Origin: Eubacteriales Family XIII. Incertae Sedis bacterium
GTDB lineage: Bacteria > Bacillota > Clostridia > Peptostreptococcales > Anaerovoracaceae
Length of the DNA: 10,346 nt
Direction: 5' to 3'
Assembly (NCBI GenBank): GCA_031276775.1
Contig: JAISML010000251.1
Location: forward strand, 1-10,346
A program made the translations under genes and the position numbers. The notes beneath the pieces were generated by a model, which saw nothing but the letters and a program-made list of their open reading frames with translations, did no database searches and was not told the DNA's origin. Below are positions 1 to 7,781 of the stretch, piece after piece. The stretch's first letter is position 1, and every line of letters starts with the position of its first letter.

Positions 1-1
1 C

Positions 2-61
2 CGGATGAGCGGGGATTTTGATGTGAGGATATCGGTTCGGCAGGAGGAGAATACAGAGTGA
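2..61 (+). CDS. C-terminal end of an upstream gene (partial)
   Basis: Frame 2 is open from the window edge and ends in TGA at 59-61; the two other forward frames meet stops within the first 20 bases. The visible residues end in the acidic tail QEENTE. The stop overlaps the GTG start of the hub gene as GTGA (58-61), a usual sign of translational coupling in one operon. In related CIS loci the gene before the D-type hub often encodes a small LysM-domain baseplate protein (Afp7/gp53-like). That is a guess from gene order; 19 residues are too few to identify it. Confidence 0.6.
   Translation, partial: RMSGDFDVRISVRQEENTE
42..50 (+). promoter_or_regulatory. Ribosome binding site deciding the GTG start of the hub gene
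   Basis: AGGAGGAGA lies inside the end of the upstream coding sequence, about 8 to 10 bases before the GTG at 58. It is a near-perfect Shine-Dalgarno sequence and supports a GTG start that overlaps the previous stop. Confidence 0.75.
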
Positions 62-1284
62 ACATACCCGGCATACCGGACATACCAGGCGTATCCAAGA
101 TGGGCGCCGCCGGATCATATGAGATCACGTATGACGCCATGTACAAAAAGTATGGCGGTTTCGATCTGCCGTCGGCCGAAATCGAATTGAACGGAAAACC
201 GTTTTCGAAGAACAAGGATCGCATGTTCATCCATGATATCCGCGTGGAACTCACCTCCGGCTTCGAAGCGTCCATCGCCTCGTTCCGCATATACAATGCC
301 TATTCATACGGGAAGGACGACGACTCCTCCGATGCGGAATACCGTTTCGACAGTCTGAAAAAGCAGGCTGTTCTCGGCGCGGCGGCGAAAGTGGGACTCG
401 GCTACGGGGATGAAACGGTCTCCGTGTTTACGGGCTTTGTCGCTTCGGTCGATTTCTGTTTCGGCGAAGACGAACCGCCGTACATCGAGGTTACGGCGAT
501 GGACGCCAAGGGTCTCATGATGGCGTCGGCCTACGCGGCGCAGTCGACCGCGAGATCCTATGGCGACGCTGTACGCGCGATACTGAAAGGCGTATGCGAC
601 AAGGCGCAGACGCGCGGAGCCGCCGCAGGTATCTCCGCAGCGGACACGCCCGACAAAAAACCCTCCGGCGGGCAGAGCAAGGCGAGCGCGGAAACGATCG
701 AGATGGTGTCCGAGAGCGATTACGAATTTGTCGTGAAAGCCGCGAAGAAATTCAATTACGAGTTCTTCGTCGATCGCGGCAAGATGATCTTTCGCAAGGC
801 GCGCAGCGACGAGCGTCCGCTTACCGCGCTGAGCGCAAACAAAGGCGTGATCTTCTACCGGCTCGGATACAGCCTGACGGGTGTGGTGGAAAGAATAGAA
901 GTGCGCGCGATGGATCCGGGCACGGGAAAGACCATCGTTTCCAAAGGCAAGTACAGCGAAAAACTGTCGATCGCGAACAAGGCGAAGTCCCTGATCAAGG
1001 GAAGCAAGAAAGTGTACATCGATCCGACGATCTTTTCCCGCGAGGAAGCCGACGCGCGGCTCGAATCGCTCATGGCGCAGATGTCGTACCGACTCGGCAG
1101 TCTCGACTGTGAGTGCATCGGTATGCCGGATTTGTTCCCGGGGCGTTTCATTGACATCGCTGTCGGTTCGCCGGGCGACAATCGCTTCTACATCACCGGC
1201 GTCGTGCACGAGTTCGACAGGGACGGCAGATACCGGACGAGGCTCAGGGGTTCGGTCGACAGGGTAAAAGAGAGCGGCGTATAA
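58..1284 (+). CDS. Phage late control D (gpD/gp27-like) baseplate hub protein
   Basis: This 408-residue protein is a hub of the phage late control D family, the equivalent of T4 gp27 and of the N-terminal half of VgrG. Such proteins form a trimeric ring joining the inner tube to the spike. Visible features are a beta-rich first half (residues 57-150) with a GFVASVDFCF strand and a PYIEVTAMDAKGLMM segment. A second half opens with the family-typical SESDYEFVVKAAKKF (218-232) and VDRGKMIFRKA (238-248). The C-terminus has the usual closing strand pattern RFYITGVVHEFDRDGRYRTR (376-395). Two oddities are a proline/glycine-rich N-terminus (IPGIPDIPG) and a low-complexity Ala/Ser/Lys linker around 184-214. 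The gpV-like spike domain is a separate gene 14 bases downstream, so this is not a fused VgrG. The GTG start is chosen for its strong RBS and its stop-start overlap with the upstream gene. Family assignment is confident; particle type is not. Confidence 0.9.
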   Translation: MNIPGIPDIPGVSKMGAAGSYEITYDAMYKKYGGFDLPSAEIELNGKPFSKNKDRMFIHDIRVELTSGFEASIASFRIYNAYSYGKDDDSSDAEYRFDSLKKQAVLGAAAKVGLGYGDETVSVFTGFVASVDFCFGEDEPPYIEVTAMDAKGLMMASAYAAQSTARSYGDAVRAILKGVCDKAQTRGAAAGISAADTPDKKPSGGQSKASAETIEMVSESDYEFVVKAAKKFNYEFFVDRGKMIFRKARSDERPLTALSANKGVIFYRLGYSLTGVVERIEVRAMDPGTGKTIVSKGKYSEKLSIANKAKSLIKGSKKVYIDPTIFSREEADARLESLMAQMSYRLGSLDCECIGMPDLFPGRFIDIAVGSPGDNRFYITGVVHEFDRDGRYRTRLRGSVDRVKESGV

Positions 1285-1298
1285 TAGGAGAATGGCAC

Positions 1299-2111
1299 AT
1301 GGCGTTGTATGATATCATAGATGAGATAGCAAACCGGCAGATTACCAAGACGGAGACGGGAGATCCGCGCGCGTACGGCGTGATGGTCGGCATCGTCGCA
1401 AAGAACTACGACAAGGACATGCCCGGGCGCGTATGCGTGACGATTCCGACACGCGACGAAGATGCGAACGAATTGCAATGGGTGCGCCTGTCGCAACCGT
1501 CGGGCGGTTCCAAATGGGGTCATTACTTCCTGCCGGAGATAGGGGATCAGGTGTTGCTCGCCTTTGAGAACGGCAACATCGAAAAGCCGTATGTCATCGG
1601 TTGCGTTTCCAAGGACAATGATCGCTTTCTCGGCCGATCCGTCGACAAGGACAACACGGTCAAGCGTATCGTCACGCGGAATGGGAGCGAACTCAAATTT
1701 GAGGACAACCGCGAGGGAGAAGGCGAAAAAGATCGCATCACGCTGTCCACCGCAAAGACGACGCACCTGCTGAAATTGGACAATGAAAACGGTCTCATCG
1801 AGCTGACCGACAAAAAGGGTGAAAACGCCATCCGGATCAAGACGACGGACGGGACGATGAACGTAAAGGCGAAAAGCCGTCTCACCATCGAGGTGGGCGA
1901 CAGCATCAAACTCGTCATGAACGGGGAAACAGGCGCCGTCAGGTTGGATTGCCATGAAATGAAGATCGAAGCCTCCCGCAAGGTAAGCGTAAAGACGGAC
2001 GGGATGATGCGGGTGGACGCTTCCCAGATCACCGAAAAAGCTTCTTCCATGTATCAGGCGGAAAGCGGAGGCATCGTGAGTATCTCGGGCAGTCCGATCA
2101 AGGTGGGATAG
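1299..2111 (+). CDS. Baseplate assembly protein V / gp5-like spike (VgrG C-terminal type)
   Basis: This 270-residue protein is the central spike that sits under the hub and pierces the target envelope. Residues 26-103 look like the gp5/VgrG OB-fold: YGVMVGIVAKNYD, then PGRVCVTIPTRDED, ELQWVRL, HYFLPEIGDQVLLAFENG and PYVIGCV. Residues about 120-270 alternate short beta strands with polar turns (for example LIELTDKKGENAIRIKTTDG, LTIEVGDSIKLVMNGETG and VSISGSPIKVG). This is the pattern of the trimeric beta-prism or beta-helix shaft of spike proteins. No lysozyme domain like that of T4 gp5 is present. The ATG at 1299 is preceded by AGGAGAA at 1286-1292, just after the hub stop. Hub, spike and gp25 genes are tightly packed in one operon. 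The shaft is longer than expected for a minimal P2-type V protein. Confidence 0.9.
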   Translation: MALYDIIDEIANRQITKTETGDPRAYGVMVGIVAKNYDKDMPGRVCVTIPTRDEDANELQWVRLSQPSGGSKWGHYFLPEIGDQVLLAFENGNIEKPYVIGCVSKDNDRFLGRSVDKDNTVKRIVTRNGSELKFEDNREGEGEKDRITLSTAKTTHLLKLDNENGLIELTDKKGENAIRIKTTDGTMNVKAKSRLTIEVGDSIKLVMNGETGAVRLDCHEMKIEASRKVSVKTDGMMRVDASQITEKASSMYQAESGGIVSISGSPIKVG

Positions 2112-2117
2112 AGGCGC

Positions 2118-2123
2118 GGAGGA
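2118..2123 (+). promoter_or_regulatory. Ribosome binding site of the gp25-like gene
   Basis: GGAGGA lies six bases before the ATG at 2130, in the 18-base gap after the spike gene. It fixes the start of the gp25-like gene. Confidence 0.65.
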
Positions 2124-2129
2124 TATATT

Positions 2130-2549
2130 ATGGCGGAACAAACAAACAAATCTTTTCTTGGGAGCGGGATGAAGTTCCCGCCGCAGGCGAACAACGCGAC
2201 GGGACGCTTTGCCGTCTCCGAGGGCGCACAGAGCGTGAAAGAGTCCGTGTACCTGATTCTCATGACCGCCATCGGTGAGCGAGAACTGGAGCCGCAGTTC
2301 GGAAGCCGCCTGTCGCGCTATGCGTTTATGGACGTAAACCTTACGAACCTGAATATTATGCGGCACGACATCACCGACCTGATCCTCGCACAGGAACCGC
2401 GCATTTCCGATGTGGACGTCGAGATCGACGCGACTTCCGGCGAAGATCGGTTGATCGTGAACATCCAATACAGGATCGCGCAGACGAACGCGGCGGACAA
2501 TTTTGTCTTTCCGTTCTACCTGAAAGCGATGACGGAGGAGGATCAATGA
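2130..2549 (+). CDS. GPW/gp25 family baseplate wedge protein
   Basis: This 139-residue protein belongs to the gp25/gpW family (T4 gp25, TssE, Afp9), the wedge component from which sheath polymerisation starts. Two family signatures are clear. The first is an ESVYLILMTAIGERELEP helix-turn followed by QFGSRL (residues 38-61), matching the family pattern of an invariant GER followed by a P-x-FGS motif. The second is the EPR motif at 89-91 in AQEPRISDVDVEID, the loop characteristic of gp25 and TssE. The N-terminal 20 residues are the usual extended arm with KFPPQ. Length is normal for the family. Its TGA stop overlaps the next start as ATGA (2546-2549), so translation of gp25 and the first J protein is probably coupled. 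Confidence 0.93.
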   Translation: MAEQTNKSFLGSGMKFPPQANNATGRFAVSEGAQSVKESVYLILMTAIGERELEPQFGSRLSRYAFMDVNLTNLNIMRHDITDLILAQEPRISDVDVEIDATSGEDRLIVNIQYRIAQTNAADNFVFPFYLKAMTEEDQ

Positions 2550-5500
2550 CGAGGACGAACAAGCCGTACAGAGTGGATCCGCGCGGGAAGCAGGATCTGT
2601 ACAAACAGATTGCGGAACTCGCCGTCTCGTATACGCCGGAGTGGAGTTTCGATCCGGACGATCCGGACATCGGATCCGTACTCGCGATGCTCTTCGCGGA
2701 GCAGACGGCGGGCAGCATCGATCGGTTCGATCAGGTGATCGAAAAATACCGGGTGGAACTCGTCAATCTGCTGAACATCGGTTTGTTGCCCGCATATCCG
2801 TCGGAGGGCGTCTGCGTACTGAATCTTTTGCAGGAGACCATTCCCGGCGTCGATGTGCCGATCGGGACAAAGCTGTTCGGGGACAGCGCGTTGTCGGAAG
2901 ACGCGGTCGTCTTTGAGACGCAGTCGCCGTTGCATGTGACAAGCGCACGGATACGGGACGTCATCGAAGTCTCGGGAACGTTCGACCGGATCGCGATCTT
3001 GCGCGGGGATGCGGCGGAGACGCTGCCGACGGGCGTTCCCGTTCCCGCGCCGTCCGCCGACGCCGCGTCCGAACCACAGACTTCGGACATCCGGCTGTTC
3101 GATTTCAGGAAGGCCGGCATAGAGCATCATTCGTTGCTCCTCTATCATGAGAATGCTTTTGACGTGCCCGCGCATACGAGCGTCTTGCTCGAGGTGTTTT
3201 CGCCGGACGGCGCGTCGCTCGCCGAACGGCTTGCGGCGCGGGGCGCGTACCGTTTCCTCTATTATGACGGGGAGGGCTTTGCGGATTACGACGAAGTGGA
3301 GACGGCGGACGGCGCGCTCGCGTTGCGCCGCAAGGATCCGTCGAAGAAGCTTTCATTGCCGGACGGTCGTCTGTGCGACGTGTTGCGCATTGACGCCGCA
3401 GGTCCTGTGCGGACAAATTTGGACATCGGGAATCTGCGCATCCATTCGCGCGCCTCGGACGTTCCCGTCGATTTCATCAACAACAACGACAACGATCTGC
3501 CGATCGACGTCTGCATGCCTTTCGGTGAGACGGCTTCGCTGTTCGATGATTGCTACATCGGCAGCGACAATATTTTTTCCCATGACGGCGCCGAGATCAC
3601 ATTGCGGTTTTCGCTCGATTTCCGTGAGAAGCTGGTCACATTTACGCCCCAGCAGGAGGAAGAATCGTTGAAGATCGTCAAGCGAAAGCCCAAACGCGTT
3701 CTGTTTACGACCGCCCACAGCCGCATCGATCGGATTGCCGTCGAGTATTTCAACGGGACAGGTTGGCGCAGACTGACGGACGACGAACAATGGCTGTCGA
3801 TCTTTGACGGCAAAGCGGCCGGAGACATCGAACTGTCCTTTGTCTGTCCCGAATCATGGCAACCGATCAGCATCGGCGCCAATACGGGCCGGTGCATCCG
3901 TCTGCGTGTCGAAAGCGCTGCCAACTGCTACCTGCAGCCCTGCGTGCATTACATGCCCGTCGTCAGCGGGTTGACGATCTCCTATCGGTACGAGACCGGC
4001 AAGAAAGTGCCGATCTACGCGGAGCGCATCAGCGGTTCCGATCGGACGGACATCACGTCCGCACTGTTGCACGGAGACGCCGTCTGCGCGTTTGATCCGA
4101 TCAAATATGCGGGCAACGCGCTCTATCTCGGATTTGACAAGAAGATTGAAGGTCGTCCCCTGAGTCTGTATTTCGGGATACGCGACAAGATCGCCGGGGG
4201 GAAACCCACCTTTCGCTTTGAGTATTCCACAGGCAGAGGGTTCAGTCCCATGCGCGTCATCGACGAAACCTACGGGCTGACGAAAAGCGGGGTCATCATG
4301 ATGGAACTCGGTGAGGACATGGCGCGGTATGAGGTGGAGAGGCGCGCGCGCTATTGGGTTCGTCTCGTGGACGTCGACGGCGTCTTCGACGATCCGGACA
4401 GATCGCGTCCCATCATCACGGACATTTTGCCGAATGCCGTCACGGTGCGCAATGAGCGGACGATGGAAGAAGAAGAGTATTATATCGACGAGGCCGCGCC
4501 GAACATGGCCTTTCCCCTGCCCGCCGACAACATTCTGTCCGCCGAGGTCTTTGTCAACGAGAGCGAACTGCCGCGCTCGGTCATGCAGCACATGATCGAG
4601 CGAATGCCGGAATGCGTCCGGACGACCTACGACCGGCGGGGGGACGTCAGCGAGTTCTATGTGCGCTGGCAGGAGGTGGAAAACTTCGACGCTTCGAAAG
4701 CGGGGGATCGGCATTATGTGATCGACCGGTTGCACAATGCCATCCTGTTCGGGGATGGGGTGAATGTGCGCATTCCCGCAGCTTCTCCGAATCCCGCGTT
4801 TACGGTCAGATTGAAACGCTGTGACGGCGCGGTCGGAAATCTTCCGCCCGGGGCGATTTCCGAAATCATGGATCGGATACTCTATATCGGTGAGGTCTAC
4901 AATCCGCTCGCCGCGAGCGGCGGCAGGAACCCGGAAAGCGTGTACGCGGCAGTGGAACGGGGCGCGGGCATCCTCAATTCGGGCGATCGGCTCGTGAGCG
5001 AAGCGGATTATGTGCGCGAAGCGGAAAATTTTTCGGACATGGTGGGACGGGCATCCTGCTTCATTGAATATGACGACGAGTCCTCCGGCGGGACGCGCAG
5101 GGTCAATCTCGTCCTGCTCATGCGGGATTACGCGGACGGATCGTGGTCGTTTGACAATGTCGGAGAGCGGTTGCGCGCCGACATATTGCGCAAATGCGAG
5201 GCGACGCTCACCTCGGATCAGATCGGGATATCGGAACCCCTCTTCGTGTTGATCGACATTGACGTGTGGGTTCATACGGACGACATGAAACACCGGTTTG
5301 AGATTGCGACCCTGATGCGGGAAAAGATCGCGGAGGGCATCGAACCTTTGCCGCAGCGGAGCGAGTACGGCGCCGACGCCGGCGGGTGGCGGATCGGAGA
5401 GTTGCCGTCGCCCGAACATCTCGACATCATGCTGCATGGCATTCGCGTGAACGCGGTGGTTCGGCGGTTTACGGCCACCGCGCATTATACGGACGCCGAC

Positions 5501-5587
5501 GGGGAACATGTCTGCGAACTGGGAAAATTGCGCAGACAACCGTTCATGATCGGCGTCAACGGACGGCATAAGGTACATTTTTTGTAA
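2546..5587 (+). CDS. Baseplate J-like wedge protein, large form (gp6-like, J1)
   Basis: This 1013-residue protein is a large baseplate J family protein of the kind often called putative baseplate assembly protein (gp6/Afp11 role). It forms the wedge ring around the hub. The N-terminal domain has YTPEWSFDPDDPDIGSVLAM (29-48) and a helix ending in VELVNLLNIGLLP (70-82). Next come a Pro/Ala-rich linker (about 156-182) and a PFGETASLFDDCYIGSDNIF segment (325-344). Two beta modules follow, one near 398-475 and one near 556-625 with RVIDETYG. The J core includes DRHYVIDR (721-728), FGDG (735-738), NPLAASGG (786-793) and RLVSEADYVREAENF (815-829). The C-terminus closes with RRQPFMIGVNGRHKVHFL. It starts by ATGA overlap with gp25 and ends 12 bases before J2. 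The length is consistent with CIS and large-phage J proteins rather than the short P2 gpJ. Confidence 0.9.
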   Translation: MTRTNKPYRVDPRGKQDLYKQIAELAVSYTPEWSFDPDDPDIGSVLAMLFAEQTAGSIDRFDQVIEKYRVELVNLLNIGLLPAYPSEGVCVLNLLQETIPGVDVPIGTKLFGDSALSEDAVVFETQSPLHVTSARIRDVIEVSGTFDRIAILRGDAAETLPTGVPVPAPSADAASEPQTSDIRLFDFRKAGIEHHSLLLYHENAFDVPAHTSVLLEVFSPDGASLAERLAARGAYRFLYYDGEGFADYDEVETADGALALRRKDPSKKLSLPDGRLCDVLRIDAAGPVRTNLDIGNLRIHSRASDVPVDFINNNDNDLPIDVCMPFGETASLFDDCYIGSDNIFSHDGAEITLRFSLDFREKLVTFTPQQEEESLKIVKRKPKRVLFTTAHSRIDRIAVEYFNGTGWRRLTDDEQWLSIFDGKAAGDIELSFVCPESWQPISIGANTGRCIRLRVESAANCYLQPCVHYMPVVSGLTISYRYETGKKVPIYAERISGSDRTDITSALLHGDAVCAFDPIKYAGNALYLGFDKKIEGRPLSLYFGIRDKIAGGKPTFRFEYSTGRGFSPMRVIDETYGLTKSGVIMMELGEDMARYEVERRARYWVRLVDVDGVFDDPDRSRPIITDILPNAVTVRNERTMEEEEYYIDEAAPNMAFPLPADNILSAEVFVNESELPRSVMQHMIERMPECVRTTYDRRGDVSEFYVRWQEVENFDASKAGDRHYVIDRLHNAILFGDGVNVRIPAASPNPAFTVRLKRCDGAVGNLPPGAISEIMDRILYIGEVYNPLAASGGRNPESVYAAVERGAGILNSGDRLVSEADYVREAENFSDMVGRASCFIEYDDESSGGTRRVNLVLLMRDYADGSWSFDNVGERLRADILRKCEATLTSDQIGISEPLFVLIDIDVWVHTDDMKHRFEIATLMREKIAEGIEPLPQRSEYGADAGGWRIGELPSPEHLDIMLHGIRVNAVVRRFTATAHYTDADGEHVCELGKLRRQPFMIGVNGRHKVHFL

Positions 5588-5594
5588 AGGAGAG
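5586..5594 (+). promoter_or_regulatory. Ribosome binding site deciding the TTG start of J2
   Basis: AAAGGAGAG overlaps the J1 stop codon (TAA 5585-5587) and lies five bases before TTG at 5600. The match and spacing support a TTG start, and the resulting N-terminus MLDSINLADKTYEEIL suits the family. Confidence 0.7.
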
Positions 5595-5599
5595 AACCT

Positions 5600-7696
5600 T
5601 TGTTAGACAGTATCAATCTTGCGGACAAAACATATGAGGAGATTTTGGCGGAGGCGATTGAACGCATCCCGATGTACACAAAGGAATGGACAAATTTCAA
5701 CGTGTCCGATCCCGGCGTCACGATTTTGCAGAACTTCTCGATGTTCACCGCGCTCATGCGTGAAAAGATCAACGAGGTTCCGGAATCCGTGCGGTTTGCG
5801 TTGCTCGGCATGCTCGGATTTACGCCCGGAGAGTACAAAGCTTCGGAGATTTTCCTGAGTGCGGTCGATCTCGATGCGGATTTGTCATTTCCTCCGGGCG
5901 AGAAGTTCATGGCGGAGGATATCTGCTTTGAAGCGGAGGACAGGGTGACGCTCGGCGCCTGGGGTGTCAAAGGGCTCTGTTGCGAGAAAGACGGAGTGAT
6001 CAAAGACATCACCTATCTGCGCGACGGGACGCTGCGATCAAGTGCGGCCGTGTTCGGTTCGCCCGCCGCCGCCGGCGCGAGGTTTTATGTGTTGTTTGAC
6101 GATATTCCGGACAATCGCGATTCCCTGTTGCTCCTCATTCGCATCATGGGCGATGAGCGTCGCAACGCTTTCGGGGATTCCGATCTGTCTCTCGTGGAAT
6201 TGAAATGGCAATTCTTTTCAGAGGACGGTTGGACGGACGCGGACGTGATCGACGAAACGCGCGGGTTCCTGCGGAACGGTCTCGTGAAGCTTTCGTTCGA
6301 CACGTCCTCGAAAGCGCTTTGCACCGTGGGGGGCAAGCAGGGATACGCGTTGCGTTGCATACTCAAATCGGGGCAGTACGACATTTCCCCGCGTCTGCAC
6401 TCGGTCACCGCCAACGTATTCAAAGCGCGTCAAAAGGACAGCAGGGTGACGACGACCTCACTGCCCGGCGGCGAGACGGTTTTCTACGGGAACCGCGTCG
6501 GCATGAATGGCTATTACACGGTCTTTTGCGACGAGGACGGTTCGGGCGTCTATCGCAGGTACGCGCCGTATGACGGGGGCAGGCTGCATGGGCGTTTCTA
6601 TGAAGTGACGCAGGAAGAGGGCGGCGTCCGGATCGATTTCCATCCCAATTATTTCGGGTTCGGTCCCGTTTTGCGCGAGGACGCCGTACGCGTCATCGGT
6701 TGCGATTCCGCCGCTGCGGAGCATTTGGTTCTCGGCAGGCTGATGGGGTGCGACGATCAGGTGTTGCCCGTCCATGGGTTTGGGCATATTCTGCCGGACG
6801 ATTTTTGCGTGCTCGCCGAAGGCAAGGACGAAAGCGGCGTTCCGTTTTACCGGTTCGCGTTGCCCGGCAACACGGACGCGCCGGATTTTTGTTATCGCGT
6901 CGTATCCAACCTCCCGGAGATTCATGTTGACAATCCGGGGGACATGGACGGATATTTGCTCCACATTGCCTCCTGCGCGGTTACGGAAGGGGGGCGCGGC
7001 AATGTGCGCGCGACGACGACTTTCGTCCCGAAATTCCTGTCCGCGGAGCGGGAGGAACCCTTGCCGCAGATCACCAACGCCCTGCAGAGCAAAGGCGGTG
7101 CGGCGAAAGAGAGTGCGGAAGAATTGCGCTTTCGCTTTCTGTCCGATCTCAGGGAACCTGCCGCAGCCGTCACGCTTGCCGATTATGAGTACATTGTGAA
7201 GAACACGCCGGGTCTGTGCATACACAAGGTGAAAGCTGTCGCGGAACCCGCAGGCAATCTCGTCCGCATTGCCGTGAAGCCCCGCGGGGAGGAAGCAATG
7301 CCGGCGCTTTCAGCGCTCTACGCGCGCATCATCGACGCCCATCTCGACCGGAAGCGGATGATCGGGACGCGGATCGAACTGGCTTCGCCCGTCTACATTC
7401 CCGTGGACGTGCGCGCGGTCGTCTATGTGAAAGGCTATTACGAAAATGTCAGAGAGAGCATCGAGACATATCTGCGCGATGCGCTGGACGGCGTGTCAGG
7501 GGAAACGCCGTTTGGAACGACGATCTCCTACAATCATCTCCACAAAGGTTTGGACGCGTTGGAATGCGTCGAAACGTTGTACGAATTTTCGATCGCGCCG
7601 AGGGATTGGACGTCCGCGAAACCGGACGGTCCGGACATCGTCCTGAATGACGACACGCTGTGTTACGCAGGTGATTTCCTGATCGAAATCAGGTGA
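5600..7696 (+). CDS. Second baseplate J/gp47-like wedge protein (J2)
   Basis: This 698-residue protein is a second, diverged baseplate J family member that probably pairs with J1 in the wedge (Afp12/gp7-like position). It shares the N-terminal fold signature with J1: YTKEWTNFNVSDPGVTILQN (26-45), then a helix ending in RFALLGMLGFTPGE (65-78). A beta module with WQFFSEDGWTDADVIDETRG (203-222) matches modules in J1. The C-terminal half carries the J-family pattern ITNALQSKGGAAKESAEELR (491-510), TLADYEYIV (525-533), SPVYIPVDVRAVVYVKGYYE (596-615) and TPFGTTISYNHLHKGLDALE (636-655). It lacks the FGDG motif present in J1. The TTG start is set by a strong RBS. It lies 12 bases after J1; an 85-base gap follows before the preferred start of the gpI-like gene. 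Confidence 0.9.
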   Translation: MLDSINLADKTYEEILAEAIERIPMYTKEWTNFNVSDPGVTILQNFSMFTALMREKINEVPESVRFALLGMLGFTPGEYKASEIFLSAVDLDADLSFPPGEKFMAEDICFEAEDRVTLGAWGVKGLCCEKDGVIKDITYLRDGTLRSSAAVFGSPAAAGARFYVLFDDIPDNRDSLLLLIRIMGDERRNAFGDSDLSLVELKWQFFSEDGWTDADVIDETRGFLRNGLVKLSFDTSSKALCTVGGKQGYALRCILKSGQYDISPRLHSVTANVFKARQKDSRVTTTSLPGGETVFYGNRVGMNGYYTVFCDEDGSGVYRRYAPYDGGRLHGRFYEVTQEEGGVRIDFHPNYFGFGPVLREDAVRVIGCDSAAAEHLVLGRLMGCDDQVLPVHGFGHILPDDFCVLAEGKDESGVPFYRFALPGNTDAPDFCYRVVSNLPEIHVDNPGDMDGYLLHIASCAVTEGGRGNVRATTTFVPKFLSAEREEPLPQITNALQSKGGAAKESAEELRFRFLSDLREPAAAVTLADYEYIVKNTPGLCIHKVKAVAEPAGNLVRIAVKPRGEEAMPALSALYARIIDAHLDRKRMIGTRIELASPVYIPVDVRAVVYVKGYYENVRESIETYLRDALDGVSGETPFGTTISYNHLHKGLDALECVETLYEFSIAPRDWTSAKPDGPDIVLNDDTLCYAGDFLIEIR

Positions 7697-7768
7697 CGGA
7701 CGACGGATGGCGGAACGGGCGCCGGGGATTGGATCGGGTGGCGAATATTGGCATGCATGGCGGATATC

Positions 7769-7775
7769 GGAAGGA
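7769..7775 (+). promoter_or_regulatory. Ribosome binding site favouring ATG 7782 for the gpI-like gene
   Basis: GGAAGGA ends six bases before ATG 7782. The earlier in-frame ATG at 7707 has only AGGTG (7691-7695), 11 bases away and overlapping the J2 stop. The later start is therefore preferred. Confidence 0.55.
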
Positions 7776-7781
7776 ACGACG

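Noticed and set aside
304..1209. Minus-strand open frame opposite the hub gene
   Set aside because: The hub protein has clear family motifs on the plus strand; the antisense product is Arg/His rich with no recognisable domain.
1188..2546. Long minus-strand open frame (452 codons) opposite the spike and gp25 genes
   Set aside because: It spans three real plus-strand genes and their junctions, and has a low-complexity, family-less translation.
2650..2667. Tandem nine-base direct repeat GATCCGGAC
   Set aside because: It encodes the acidic DPDDPD loop of J1 and is fully explained by coding sequence.
3854..5578. Long minus-strand open frame (574 codons) opposite J1
   Set aside because: The plus strand carries recognisable J-family motifs throughout. 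The antisense translation is rich in His and Arg and shows no domain pattern. It is a by-product of GC-rich codon use.
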